From Mesaphorura yosii (Eukaryota; Arthropoda; Collembola; Poduromorpha; Tullbergiidae), in contig WIXG01000485.1 in NCBI GenBank assembly GCA_009869945.1, forward strand, positions 1 through 50,265: 50,265 nt of DNA, written 5' to 3'. This document shows, piece after piece, positions 11,738-24,534 of the stretch (its first letter is position 1; every line of letters starts with the position of its first letter). The notes beneath the pieces are model-generated. The model was not told the origin of the DNA. It searched no databases and saw only the letters and a program-made list of their open reading frames with translations. The translations under genes and the position numbers were made by a program.

Positions 11738-12598
11738 CGCCTTCTTTAACACTAAGAACTGAAAGTAATGCAAAGCTGTCAAAGAATCGTGAAGTCAAAA
11801 CAAATAATCAATGCCAGCGAGTAATGCAAAACCGCGTTTTTCAGTGTTTCGCTTCTCTCAGCTGCGTCATGTACATTTGGGTTGGCCACGAACGAGAAAG
11901 ATTTCCATTTGAATGAAAAACTTTCACGCTGGTTTCATTCGAGTTTTCGGAGAAAGTCGCCCAGCGTGGACAGGGTTTCTTGTGCTGGGGAAAGGGAACG
12001 CGAGCTGAAGGATAAAACCAACTCACTCGTCTCGCGAATTCAGAGAAAGCGAATCTAATCAAAGTCAGTTCACTCCCGAGTGTCGAGCTGAGCAGACCGC
12101 GTTCGCACTTCTCACGTCGGCCACCGTCACGTCCATCAAACCACACACCCACACAGGCTTCAGGCCCGACTGGAATTGGTGGTGCTGGTGCTATTCTCCT
12201 GTGAGTACTGGTTCCGGTGCTCTCGCGATCATTATTGTTTCCAGTCGTGTTGGTCCAGTTAATAGTCAAGTACAAGCATTCAGTGTTTTCAGTTCACAAT
12301 GATCATATCTGAGAGATCAGCACCTTTTGAAAGGATTGCATTGCATTTATTGGTCTTTCTATAGTATTACAAATGATCTCGAATTCTATCTATAAATTGG
12401 ACTGAAATGAGACTCCGCAAATACAGCAAATAACGTATTTGCGACTTGGAATTCTTTTACTTCAGGTCTAATGACAGCTATACTGTCAAGTGTCGCGGTT
12501 GTGTTTGTGCCACTTAATAGCGTCGGTTGCAAGTTGAATTTGGAGGAATCCAATTAGCGACAAGTGCCAAGTGTCCGGGCAGTCACTCGCCATCCGCC
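11738..12598. other. Non-coding region upstream of SYT17
   Basis: Probable promoter and 5' UTR of SYT17. A 144-codon minus-strand frame (11841-12275) has no ATG start, no domain and no partner exon, so I do not call it. No repeat or RNA gene seen. Confidence 0.4.
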
Positions 12599-15500
12599 AT
12601 GTACGCCCCCGTCAGCGGGGTAGAAAGCGTTGGCCGCGGGAGCACCACTGCCAGTGGTGAGTGCTACGAGGACGACGAATACTCCGGGCTGCAGCGAGGC
12701 AGGCGAGATTCTAGCAGCGGTGGTCGTACGGACGGCTGGTTGTCCAGATGGAAAGAAACGTGTTGTTCGTGCAGAGTTTGTAAACAGTGTTTGTATTTAT
12801 TGTGGAAATATTGCTGTTGCTGTTTTGCACGGCGAGCTTCGTCAAGTTCGAGCAACACAAGCATCGCTGGAAACAAGACCATTTGGAAGAAGGCAAAGAG
12901 TCGGAAGAGAAGAAGGGATGGACTCGATGAGATGGACGATGAAGATAGGCATATACTGCAGCAGGTAAGTAATTTGGGCAGACATGACATGAACGCAGGT
13001 GCCAGGTGCATCCACGGCACGAATATCCAACATTTTAAGCCTTCGTTTATCTTGTCGCGCCTTCCTCGTTTTCATTTTCGTATGCCCTACCTGCAGCCTG
13101 CCACCGATGGCGAGAGTAGTGTTGAGGACGATGGTGGCCAGGGTCCCCGTCACGGTTCAACCGGTTCCATATCAATTGGGAGCTCGGGATTCAGTGGCGC
13201 CGGAGCCCGCGTCAGTACTGGGGGGCTGGGAATGGCAGGACTCGGCAGTGATCTGCAACTTGATGTATGACACCCATCAATCTTGACGACTCGTGATATG
13301 ACCCATGACCTTGCTCGATTCATTATCTAAAGGATTGAAATTTGACACTTAGGCAAGGCGCCGTGCTTCCAGCCTGACTAACCGCAAGGAGTCGACGGCC
13401 ACTACACAATTCCTAATCGATTACAAATCAATCGACTACTGGAGTGGCAGCATAAATAGCTTACGAAGTCCGGGTGACATTCTCATGCAACAACCGCAGC
13501 CCAGTTCGAGTGGAAGGCGTGACACAATTGGCGCAGCTATTGCAGCCCAAGTAAATACGGTTAATACGGCAAACGACATAATTCCGTGCCAGATAGTATT
13601 GAATGTCCTGCTTCTTGATTGATAATTGTGTTTCTGTTTATTCGATTATAATGAAGGGATCGCAGCAACTCATGGTCCTGAAACCTGATATGCACAATGA
13701 ATCACCGACGAAGACTGGACCTCCTGACACGGGAGGCCACACGGACTTTGCATTGGGCTCAATTCATTTCTATCTCCACTACGACATTTCCACAAAAACA
13801 CTTGCCATCAAAATTATTGAAGCACATGGTCTGCCCAGGCCGATTGTGCACGATTCGGCGAAGCAGGACCAGTCGCATTCCAACCCGTACGTCAAAGTAA
13901 GTAAACAATCATTATAAGTATGCTCTCACGCAAGCAAATGACATCACATTTTATCCGTACCCGTAGATTTGTCTGCTCCCGAATCAAAAGGACTCGAGGC
14001 AGACCACGCTGCGAAAGAAAACACAAAACCCTCAATTCAACGAGCAGTTTACGTTCGAATTGACGCTGCACGAATTGGAGCGTCGCACGCTCTCACTGAT
14101 CGTGAAAGATTTTGACAAGTACTCACGCCATCGTGTAGTAGGTCAAGTCTTGTTGCCGTTTCACCACCACAACCACTCGACCAGCTCACACGCGTCTACC
14201 ACGAATGTCAACTCACCGGGAGCGACGGCCGCTACCACAACGGCGGCATCAGCTGCAGCGATTCCTTCGGATGAGCTGATGAGCCGAATACTGAGCAGTG
14301 GAATCGAATTATGGCGACATTTGGAGCGCGTGCATTCTTCGGTAAGTGCTGTTTCATTAAATTATGAGCTGCTACAAATGTAAGTCATACATAGCATTGG
14401 GCACGACATAGCCTAGCGTATAGTTAGCAGTGGTAGGGACAGGAATAAGAAGGGAAACTAGACGTGGACAGTTTTATGATTGCTGGCTTCCGTCGACGAG
14501 TTTTCTTATGCATAAAGCATAAACTAATTTCACAAATTTCCTATTTTATGAGCCCACTGAACTCTACACTGAAGTGCTCTCCAAAGACCGCGACCGAGTC
14601 TACGTCCACATTTACGTCACGTGTACGCTTACGAATGGGAGTTTAATTTAATTTCTCGTGTCTTGGCCCACTCAGCACACAATACATAATACACAATACT
14701 CCACATACTGCTTGCGTTGAGCGAGCAATTATTCATGTGCTGTGCTTCTCGCATACATGCATGTGCGTGCTATCGTCGACCCACATGGCACATGCCCGAG
14801 TATTCATTGCCGTCGTCACCGCTGCGCTGTCGTTGCCATTACCGTGCCCGTCATCGGTCCTGGTCGTAACTCTTGCTGACCTGCACGTTTTATGAGCGAC
14901 ATTACGAGAGACTTGAGTTGCTATTCCGCCCACGTAATTCGGGTTGCACACAATCACGTACGCGTACACACCAGTTTTACATTGATTTTGTTCCTGGATT
15001 GCTTTTGGACTTTCACCATGTTGGCTAGTTGCTCCGTTCAGAGACGCCCGATGAACTCCTCTACCCGCCCGACGAAGTCTTTATCGTTTATTGCCAGCAC
15101 GGCAGGACGGCATCCCAAAGCTTTTAATTCATGATGCTATTTACTGTTTACCAGTAGTAGTAGTAGCCAGTCGTATTAGATTAGATGTTTGTATGTGTGC
15201 TAAACAATGCAATCTAATTCCCGCTCCCACACACACAAGACGAGGAGGCGAGCGAGAAAGTGAGAAGAGTACTCGGCTCGTTCATCAAATTTATGTTTAA
15301 GCCTCTTACGTTCACGCACGCTACACTAATATTTTCGACTGAAACTGTGGACAATATCGTAAATACGTGTTTACAAGCGAGTCTCCAGCGTGAAGCAGAG
15401 AGACCGTAAAATAAAGTTGATCAATACAATTTAGCTTTGGTTCCAAATGAAACACACACAAACAGAAATGCGTCTCATGTCTCTTGTGTATTGTCCTCTT

Positions 15501-18500
15501 TACTGTGTTATTGTATTAGTTCAGGTCTCCGTATTTGCTCACCTTTGTCATGTCCGCCCAAGTTCTGGCCCATTTTCATGTCCGTACTTCCATGCTTGTT
15601 TTCACAACACATAAAGCTTAAATGCGGCTTGTATTTCATTAAAATGTCATCCTGCAATTTCTGGACATGTTTGCTCACCATCACATCACCTTTCTCGTAC
15701 TAGTAATTTCGAAATCGTAATAACAATGACGGAAGCAAATCTGGAATTACTCTCCAGACCAATCCCTGTCAAGTTACGTGGGCATTGCAAAGCCCTCAAG
15801 CCCAGACCGAATTGTTAAGTTGCTTGAATGAGTGAGTCTTTTATTAGACTCGACGTGTTCTCATTACTTATTTCTGGCACCCGGAACCCTGTGCGCTCTA
15901 AGCTATAACATTAGCAACGAGTAATGAATGAAGTCAATGGACATGGCAGCAGCGCGGCAGGCGAGGAAAAATCGCGGAAGTCGTAAGTGCAAATAGGATA
16001 CGAAAAACATGGTAATAATGTTAAATGTTAAGCTTATGCACACAGCCCGCGTAATGCGATTACATGGTGAGATAGGCCGATTGCGGACGCGCACCACACG
16101 AGTGTGACACTTGGAGACTTATTACATTGCAGGCCGCACAATAAAACAGGCTTAAGCTTTACTAATATGCCTGAACCATGCCATTTTGGTATCGTCAACA
16201 GAACAGACAGACAATTTCGCTCTTTCTGTCCGCGAAATGTGGAAAATCGGCTGAAACTCATAAATTCATGTAAATTCGCCATTTACAAGCTGCTCATCGC
16301 ATACGCTACAACGGTGTAGATAATACCGGATTGCGTAATAGCAACAGAGCAACGCCACCGCCTTGCCATGCATGCGACAGTTTTACGGGTTACAAATTGC
16401 ATGTTACATTGCATCTGACTGGCTACGAATGAGTTGCCCTGAAACAATACTCCACTCATTCGTAATTTAGCTTGTGAAATGAAATGATAGAAGAAAGTAA
16501 AAAAAATCGATTCCAATTACCGTTCATTTCGGATACTTTTTCTACAACTGCAAAAAACAAGACCCACAAGCCACATGTATGCATGAAGCCACGCTCAGCG
16601 AGGATGATGGCCTGGCCTGGCTTGCAAATACGCCGGTGGCAGGCAGTGGATATCAGAAAATGTAAATATACTTGATAGCCAGCAGTCGATCCTCCTACTA
16701 CTCTTTATAGTCAGAGTACGTGTTGTAACTTAGTTTCAAATTTTATCCTCCTACGAGCAAAGTAAAAGGAAGCACAAAAGAAATGCTGACTGCTGCTGCT
16801 TTGCTGAATTGAGTACTTGAAATTGGAATGAAAAAATTTGAAATGCTGAAATCTGATTTGTGCCATAGTCGAAAGTTGAAGTGAAATAAACGCCAAATGC
16901 TTCTATTTTTTATTCAGTGCTTGAATTCATGCTTTTAATTTGAAAGCGAAAATTTTACGTTTATAAATCGCACCGCGTCGTAGCTTTCTGCAATTCTGTA
17001 ATTATGCTGGTACAAAGTTGTAGTTATTAATTCACGAGTTTTAATGGAGCTGGAAATTAAGTTTCCTTTCCAGCTTTTCCCAGACTCGCCGCATTTGAGG
17101 CCGTCGTCCTTCGCGTCCCGCGTCCATGAAATTGCCCGAGTTCTTAATTTCCTTGCCGAACGCAAGGCGAAAGGCCTAAGCAATAACAAAGAAAAGCAAA
17201 GAAAGACATTCGCCAAGACACAAGAAAATATGTTCATGGCAGAGCATGGAAAAGCTCTCATTTTAATCTCCAATTTCGTTCGCATTCAGATTCAGAGACA
17301 GATTCATTTTCCATCGCATTCTGTGGCGATTTGTTTAGTTTTTGCGAGTTTCTTGCGAAAACATATAAAAGTCAGCAATGGGAAAGCCGGCGCGAGTCCG
17401 ACTCGAAGACAAGTTTCTGTTCACATTCATATTCACAAGTCCACAGTTGAGGCGAGGGCGAGGAGGGCTTTAGCGCTTGGAGATTTATCGTGCATAGTAC
17501 GAGCATACGCAAAGCATCTGCATTTTGCGAGATAGGAGAAAGTTGTTCACCAGTAACTCGTTATTAAACACTTGGGAATTATACAAATGAATACAGAATT
17601 GTAATAACTCGCAACGAGAGTCATAAAAAGACAGAGCGCGGAGTAAATAGCAAATGCACGTAGCACGCCTAACATCTGCCGTCACATCAGTATCACGTAT
17701 CAAGGCACGAATGTGGGCTTGCAAGTTTAGATTATCTTCATCAGCGACGGCGGCAGTGGAAAGTATTGCATTACTCCGAAAATTGCTCAGTGCTGCTCTT
17801 CTCTGCTGTCCTGCACGGCCGAAATGAGTTTCTGGAAACACAATTTTCATAAACACCTGGCCTGGCCGCCTGTTTGCTCCTCCGCCAAGTCTTTCTCGGC
17901 GATAAATCATAAAAATAAAAGTTAAGACTCAAGACTCGCACTTTACATACTGTTTCCATTATATTCGTATCCACCGTCTGCGTTTATCGTGATCTTTCCC
18001 ACTGGAGAAACTTTCACCTTTCTTCATCTCACGTCTTGAGCTTGAGAAATTTTCAAACAGTACAACGTCTCGATACACGACAAGCTACAGGAAAAAGAAC
18101 TCTGTAGTCCCAGGAAAGAGTGGAGGGATTCGCGAAGATGAAAGTTGTGGATAAAAGTTGTGCGTTATTTCTTATCTCGTTGTAAAGTATAATGTGAGTT
18201 TAAAAGAGTGTGGGAGAGATTGCACCAGTCAGCCACGATGGCAAGATGAATGGTTTAGATTAACTCTGCCTGCCTGCCATGCTACGAACCTTCGTTCTCT
18301 GCACTTTATCAGTCTTCGTGAGTCTTCATCCTTCGCTTGAGTACATACTGTATAAAATAGAGTAAGAGTGTAAAGATACGATAATTTTATTCTATTATTC
18401 TAGAATCTAGCCTAATGAATAAGTTGACTACTGACTACACACTGAATAGAGACTCACCCTTCTTGGAAACACCTACGCGGTTGCACGTATTCGTACTTCG

Positions 18501-20375
18501 CAATGCAGCAGCGTAGCGCTGGAAATGTCAACTAAATATGACGATAATTCAGTGAGAGATGCGATGAGAGTGACGGTGACGGAGAGCACTGAATTGTCAA
18601 CTGAATTAATGTATCGTCACGCTACCATCACCAGTCACTTTCCAGTCATAGGTAGCCGCACGAGTAGAGTACTGTACGTCTTCTGACTTGCTTTCGCTGC
18701 TGGCTGAGAGAGCTCGATGACTGACAGCACGCGCCTTGCGTGCCCTGATTCAGATTCACTCCAGTCGGCGAACGCCTCAAGTAATTTCACACTTAAAAGC
18801 GCTTGGAGTGACGGCAGTGCTCTAATGGAAGCTGTTACTACCACTGCACACGCACAAGCACTAACACAAATGCCAATAAAAATCAAACTTTAATATACCG
18901 GAAAATTGAGTTAACCTGCCTCCGCATTTTACCGTTTTCTGTCACAGCATCTGATTCTCGCAGTGCTTAGCAATAAAATGAATAGGAATTTTAGAGGACT
19001 GCGAAATGAAACAAGAGACAAGAAGTCGTCATCTCGATTCCGTGAACTGTGACGTGAGTTTGTTCTCGGACAAATCTGCAACTTGAGTACTCTCTCCAAT
19101 TGACGTTCCATTTCAAGTGTTAAGCCCCTGTCTGCAATATTCCATGTAGTTCATCCATAGTGTATTACTCACTAATTAGTGCCTTTGTAGGAGATTCGAG
19201 CCAGTATTCGATTTCCACTAATTAATTCATTGTTATTGTTCATTTGAGCAGACGATTCAAGAGGACTTGGGTGAAATCCTATTCTCTTTGTGCTATCTGC
19301 CGGGTGCTGGACGACTTAATGTGGATATTCTACGTGCCAAACAATTGCTTCCCACGGACCTGGTCGGTGGTGCAGGTACGTCCAAAGTGCAAAATTGGCT
19401 ACGGGAATTGGAGTTTGGAAGGGTTCAAGGCAGCAGTGCGCGGTGGCCCAAGTAGCTTGTCTTTTTATCTGAGAGGTGAAACTCTGCAAATTCGCAGTGG
19501 GATTTCCATCCCATCCCGTCAGAAATTCGCAATTCAGTTAAGCTGTGCTTCCACTTCCCCATTTCCATTAGACATTTGTACTTCATATCGATTACAATTA
19601 GAGGATTACAAGCGAGCCTTTTATTCTGCGGTCTATCCGCGAGGATTCAGACATCCAGTCTCACTTCAACTCACTCGCCATTACGGTTATTGTTAATGCG
19701 CGTCTCTATCCAGGGGCTAAAGCAATAATCATTTATTTCTCCTCCACCATCAAAGGACCACCACCACCGCATTGCATGACAGCGTGAACTCGCACCGAGA
19801 ACCAATTCACTTAATGTACAATTTTGAAATGTATTATTCTTATGCGGTAAGAATGTAAATATTTTTGTTCCTCTAATTTACAGCTCCGTACGTACGCGCT
19901 ACGCTCCTAATCAATAATCGACCGGTCAAAACTAAGAAGACAACCTACAAGAAGTACACACTTGATCCAGTCTATAATGAGAGCCTAAGTTTTGACATAA
20001 ATTCAGTCCAACTTCAGGAAGCTAGTATTGTGATGACTGTACTCGATTTCAATGGCGGAGTTGTAAAAGATAATTTCATTGGACGAATTGTTTTGGGGAA
20101 GGAATCTTCAGGTAAGGGTCATTATTATAATTGCACACTCGTAACTACGCTCTTTTATTTCGATTCTTCTTTGTTTTGCCGCCTCCTTGCTTTTCACCGT
20201 AATTTCCTATTGTGATTAAGCGTTTCCGTTAATTACAGGTTCTAACGAAGTAAATCATTGGAAAAATATGATTCAATCACAACGAACTCCAGTGGCCCAA
20301 TGGCATTCACTGAAAAGTCAAACCTTCTGTGATGAACTGTGTTCTTCGTCGAGGATTGTGAGCAGTTCCAAGTAA
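12599..20375 (+). CDS. SYT17: Synaptotagmin-17 (B/K protein), tandem C2 domains
   Basis: Eight exons: 12599-12964, 13097-13264, 13353-13550, 13657-13896, 13967-14341, 19252-19375, 19884-20111 and 20239-20375, 1836 nt, 611 residues. The N-terminus lacks a transmembrane helix but has nine cysteines at about residues 55-75 (CCSC..C..C and CCCC), as in vertebrate B/K protein, where such cysteines are palmitoylated. A Ser-rich linker leads to IDYKSIDYW, then C2A (SNPYVKICLLPNQKDSRQT) and C2B (GEILFSLCYLPGAGRLNVD, PYVRATLL, DNFIGRIVLG, HWKNMIQSQRTPVAQWHSL). Ca2+-site acids are partly lost: SNPYV rather than SDPYV in C2A, AAPYV in C2B. Binding is probably Ca2+-independent. C2A carries a His/Ser/Thr/Ala insert of about 35 residues. 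Exon 4 could start at 13657 or 13666. The start is the ATG at 12599; the frame remains open upstream without an ATG. Confidence 0.94.
14342..19251 (+). other. 4.9 kb intron of SYT17
   Basis: The intron lies between the C2A and C2B halves and is by far the longest in the window. I see no exon with flanking splice sites that continues a known domain. There is a short AGT run near 15152-15166 and otherwise unique-looking AT-rich sequence. No RNA gene recognised. Confidence 0.6.
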
Positions 20376-21749
20376 CAGTCGAATTTAGTCAATCGACTAA
20401 CAAAACAACTCGATTGGACGCGCACTTCACCTTCTCAAAAAGTGCTTTCAAAGGTCAAGCATTGATTCTGCGTGGAAAAACGAATGACTATTGCCATCAT
20501 CGACATCAATCGCCAGCCATAAACCCAAATTGGTATTGCATGTTGCATACACACACACAAGCCAATTCAGCCGAATCCAGGAATTTACAATTCCTCCCGT
20601 CCGAGCCCAATCCAGACAACTTTCTCCGCGCACGCAATTCAAAAAACGGACGCGATGCTGCCGCCGTTGCTCCTGCTTCTGGAAACTGCAAACTTCAAGT
20701 CTCAAGCGTCCACTAAAAGTTATCTTCCTGCCCGTACTTGAGTTTCATCGTTTGACATTTTTTCGCTTTCACTTGCTTTTGCTTTTTCCACATGTCGTCG
20801 TTTCAAATTTCATTGATGCGTATTCTGCTCTGCCATTTGCCTTTGTGCTTCCCTTCACCTTGCCTTCAAGTAATGCAATATTGGGAGGCAAGGCAAGACG
20901 AATGGGCAGAGCGTAAATGAGTTTCCGACGTTACTTGACTTCAGGCTTTATTCCCAAGTTCCATTTATTTAACATGGATTTGCGCTTGTACTTCTCGCTA
21001 AAAGTAAAAGCATTTCAATCATTAACGCCTTGCCTTGTCCTTTTAAGCCGGTATCACGATTTTACGACTATCGCCTTGCTTTTTCTTTCTTCATTTCTTT
21101 CTACTCCATATCCATCATTCTCGACTACTTTTGTTGACTTGTCTTTCACAATGAGGAATATAACGTGAACAAAAAGTCCGTTCGGTGAACACAATGCTTT
21201 AAAGGCGAGCAGTTGGGCGTTAGTTGGATCGAAAAGTGCGATATACGAAACATGAAACGGAATTCCGAAAGAAATTGGGTGCTAAAATTCACTTTCCTTC
21301 CTTTCTCCCCGTGCGTAATGCGAACTTGTTCACAAATCAGCAGAGTATTTATCGTATCATTCAGCGCTATTGCTTGTACTTCTTGTACTGCATGATCCGA
21401 AGTGCTTGCACGATGGTTCGGCCCACTTAACCTCGTAATACACACTCGGCAGTCAGCTTGCACTTCGCACGCCAAATTCCAATATTAATCCAAAATAATT
21501 TCCCTACACGACCCGCACCAGATGCTAGTTTCAGTCCAGGTCAGCCTACTTGCCTTTTCCAATGTGCGAGTGCACGCGAACACATGCTTTCGCAATTTTG
21601 CGCATTGATCTCCCACTTTTCTCGTTTTCCCATGTAGCAGCAGGCCACATTAGCTGAACACAGGTTTTAATAATGCCGAATGTCCTGAGCCATAAATTTC
21701 ATGACCCGAAACTAAAAAGTGTGCTTCTGTTTTTCTTCTCGCACTTTTT

Positions 21750-21830
21750 TGAATTGAATTGAATTTATTTCTTAATGTTCTCGGCGGGCTTGGCCCATAG
21801 AACATGCATACCACATAAATATTATAATTA
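21750..21830 (-). mobile_element. 3' tail of a non-LTR retrotransposon (LINE/SINE-like)
   Basis: On the minus strand the order is a GC-rich segment (GGCCAAGCCCGCCGAGAAC), then AAATAAATTC, then repeated ATTCA units at 21750-21770. A GC-rich 3' end followed by a simple pentamer repeat is typical of LINE or LINE-mobilised SINE tails in arthropods. No reverse transcriptase is visible, so this is at most a 5'-truncated stub. The upstream limit is uncertain. Confidence 0.4.
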
Positions 21831-24332
21831 CTTTGTGAATAAATATAATAACGTTTAGACATAAAATGAATAACATAAATTTAATTTTCGACTCCACTTA
21901 CTCCACTTTTCGTTCATTCACTGATCATATTTACTCGAATTTTTGGTGTGGTCAGTGTAGTTACACAATAATTAAATGCTGAAAGTGAAATCAGGACTAA
22001 AAACGGGGGTTTAATTGTTAAAATAATTATAAAACCGTAGAGCACAAGTTATGGCGTATGCTCGCTCGCTCTCTCAATTGCATTTTCCTCGCGAACGTAA
22101 CCTGACCCACTTTTTCAATGGCATGGACCATAGATTCACCATTCACCCGACCGACCATGCATCCGAGGGCATTATGAGAGATGAGGCTTGACGTGAAATG
22201 AGAACCGTGTGATGTGCCCTGCTGTGGCGCCCGTAAATTCAGTTTATGATTAGTGTCCATTTGCACGAATGGGTCTAATCAAAACCACCTCAATGTGGCC
22301 TGGTGGGCTGTACGGTACATCCTGCTTTTGCGTTGTGAAGCTGTTTTGCTGCTGTTATCAAAGTCTCAGGCCTTCCAGTTTAAAAGATCTCATTTCTACT
22401 CTTTTACGTTTCGTTACCCCTTCTCCGTTTTTACGATTTTACGAGCCCAGAAGCCATTTCTCTGGTATCTTGCCGCCGAAATCGTGTTAGTGAGATGCAT
22501 TTCATTGTCTAGGAGATGTGATGGAAGCAAGTGAGCGAATATGATCCACGTCTTGAGGACTCATTCACGTGGAAAATCGCACAACTCAATTTTACAAACA
22601 CAAACGAGATCAAATAGAAAGCTTTACTACGCTTTGCTTGGTCTTCAAGTCAGGTCTGGTCATGTTATTGGACAAAAGACCGGAAAGTTGTGCTTGTGCT
22701 CCGGCTCGCTCGCTTTCTACGCCTTTTCTGCCATGAATTTTATGAGAGAAATTGTAGAGAATACCAACCACTATGCTCTGCTGTGCCGTTATGCTTGTAG
22801 CGTAAAAGATCTTAGACTTGCTTTTGGGTCCCGTGAAGCGAATGCCTGCGACGAGAAAGTTCTTTCTTTCTACGGCTTAATTACTGTCGTCTTGCTGTGC
22901 GTGGGTTCTGCCTGCCACCACTTTCATGTTTTCGGGTTCATGCAACATGCTCAATGAACAATCCGGCTTCCATTGCCGACTGCCTAATCACGTTAATCCC
23001 AACTTTCTACCTCTCTTTTATCTCGAGCCAGCCTGGCGAATGAACGGAGAAAGTTTTAATAAAGAAACCACAGCCGCAAACATTCCTACAAGAATAAACG
23101 TATTCTGAGTACTGCGTGACATGGCGTGACACATCATGCATCATGCACGCGTTGTGGTCGGGTTCATGATGTGACCCCGTCCGTCTCCTCCGTCAAAGAA
23201 TTCAGCCCACAGCACTGGCGGCAGCGCGAGTAGTGCATTTTTGCATTTGATCTTAAGAGTATGCTGGCAGGCAAACGGTTAGTTTAAGATGTGTCCTCCG
23301 ACAGAGACAAAGACGAATTTGTCTCATCCATCTTCATAATCGTACCCGGCTTCATTACCCATGCTCGAGTGTGGAACAGCATTATTAGACCAGACGTAAC
23401 TCGATTCCATTCGCATTCATGACAGTTCAGTTAGGCCGAAGATGAATAATTCCCGTCTTTAGTTTAATGAACTCGAACTCCAAGAGCAGGCAGGCTTTCT
23501 TTGTTTTTTCGTGCTCTGTGCTGTCTTGTCTACTCAAGCATGTGTGCCCGTGCGGTGCCGTGCGCGTGGTCGGAATTCCAAATGCGGGAAGGCGTACCCT
23601 TTTCTTTGCTCGGTCGTGCATTATTGACAAGAATTCCATTCTTCTCCTCGAACGTTCGAACCCCGGAATGACGATGACGACTTCATATAATAAAATTGAA
23701 TTCCAAGTTGGAAGTTTTTCCATTCCCGAGAAGCAGTTTATCATATTTCCATACTGCGTGATGCTTATCGCTTATTGCTTATTGGACTACACTTGTCGCC
23801 TGCCTCACCGAATTTTCCTATTCTGCGCTGGATCGTTTTTTGTTTAGCATTGTGCATTCAACAATTCCCATGCACTGCATGCTGCGTTGCGCGTTCGCAA
23901 AATGTATCATTGCATATCCTCCGTGCTTTGTGTATGCGTCTGATTTCCTGGAATCTGCGCATATCAGTAAAAGTGGACCAGATTATTAGATTCCGTTTTC
24001 CGTGCGAGTTCCCTTGGGCCTCTTGTTCTCATGTCCTGAGCCTGGGCCCCACTGTAGTGCCAAAATCAAATCCTAGTCAAATCGTACGTGCAGTGAGCAT
24101 ACAAATGCAAATCCCAATTCGTCAAACCCGAATTGTGAACCCAATCTTGTTAAAACGAACAGCACACATTTCATATTACGTATTATGAACACGAAGAGTT
24201 GTTGTTAACTGAACAAATTCAAGCTAGTCTTGTTATTGTAGACAGTAGAGTACACGAAAGAGAGACTAATAAAATCAATAATAAAGAGAGTATTTACAGA
24301 TTCTGATTGAAGAACACAACACAAGTCATATT

Positions 24333-24338
24333 TTTATT
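24333..24338 (-). promoter_or_regulatory. Candidate poly(A) signal of the BTBD6-like gene
   Basis: Minus-strand AATAAA about 200 bp past the stop codon. Confidence 0.45.
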
Positions 24339-24534
24339 CAAAACGCGTAAAATGTGAAGTGCAATAATAATTTCAGCACATGAAAGAAAGTCGAAATGCG
24401 AAATCATTAAGAAAGTTGTTCAATGTAGTCAAGAGGAAAAGACTAGACTTCTTGCCAAAGAACTATAATTTAAACTGTAGAACGGAGAATTTTCTCTCAC
24501 TAACTTCGTGTTTTTGACACTTTGATGAGTGCAT

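Larger units (their letters stand above)
20376..24534. other. Long convergent intergenic region (SYT17 3' end to BTBD6 3' end)
   Basis: About 4.1 kb with no supportable coding exon. Possible poly(A) hexamers on plus lie at 23058-23063 and 23093-23098, so SYT17 may have a long 3' UTR. The only structured element I recognise is the retrotransposon tail near 21.75 kb. Open frames of 60-140 codons on both strands lack splice support and residues typical of a domain. Confidence 0.5.

Noticed and set aside
11841..12275. 144-codon minus-strand frame upstream of SYT17
   Set aside because: Begins at TTG, lacks domain residues or splice partners, and lies in a likely promoter/UTR.
12965..13096. Continuous frame through SYT17 intron 1 taken as one exon
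   Set aside because: Strong GTAAGT donor and CTGCAG acceptor, and the intervening residues do not resemble the family; kept only as a retention possibility.
15152..15166. AGT trinucleotide run
   Set aside because: Only about four to five units; an ordinary microsatellite seed.
23640..23670. GTTCGAACC resembling a tRNA B box
   Set aside because: No matching T-stem arm, anticodon arm or acceptor stem around it.
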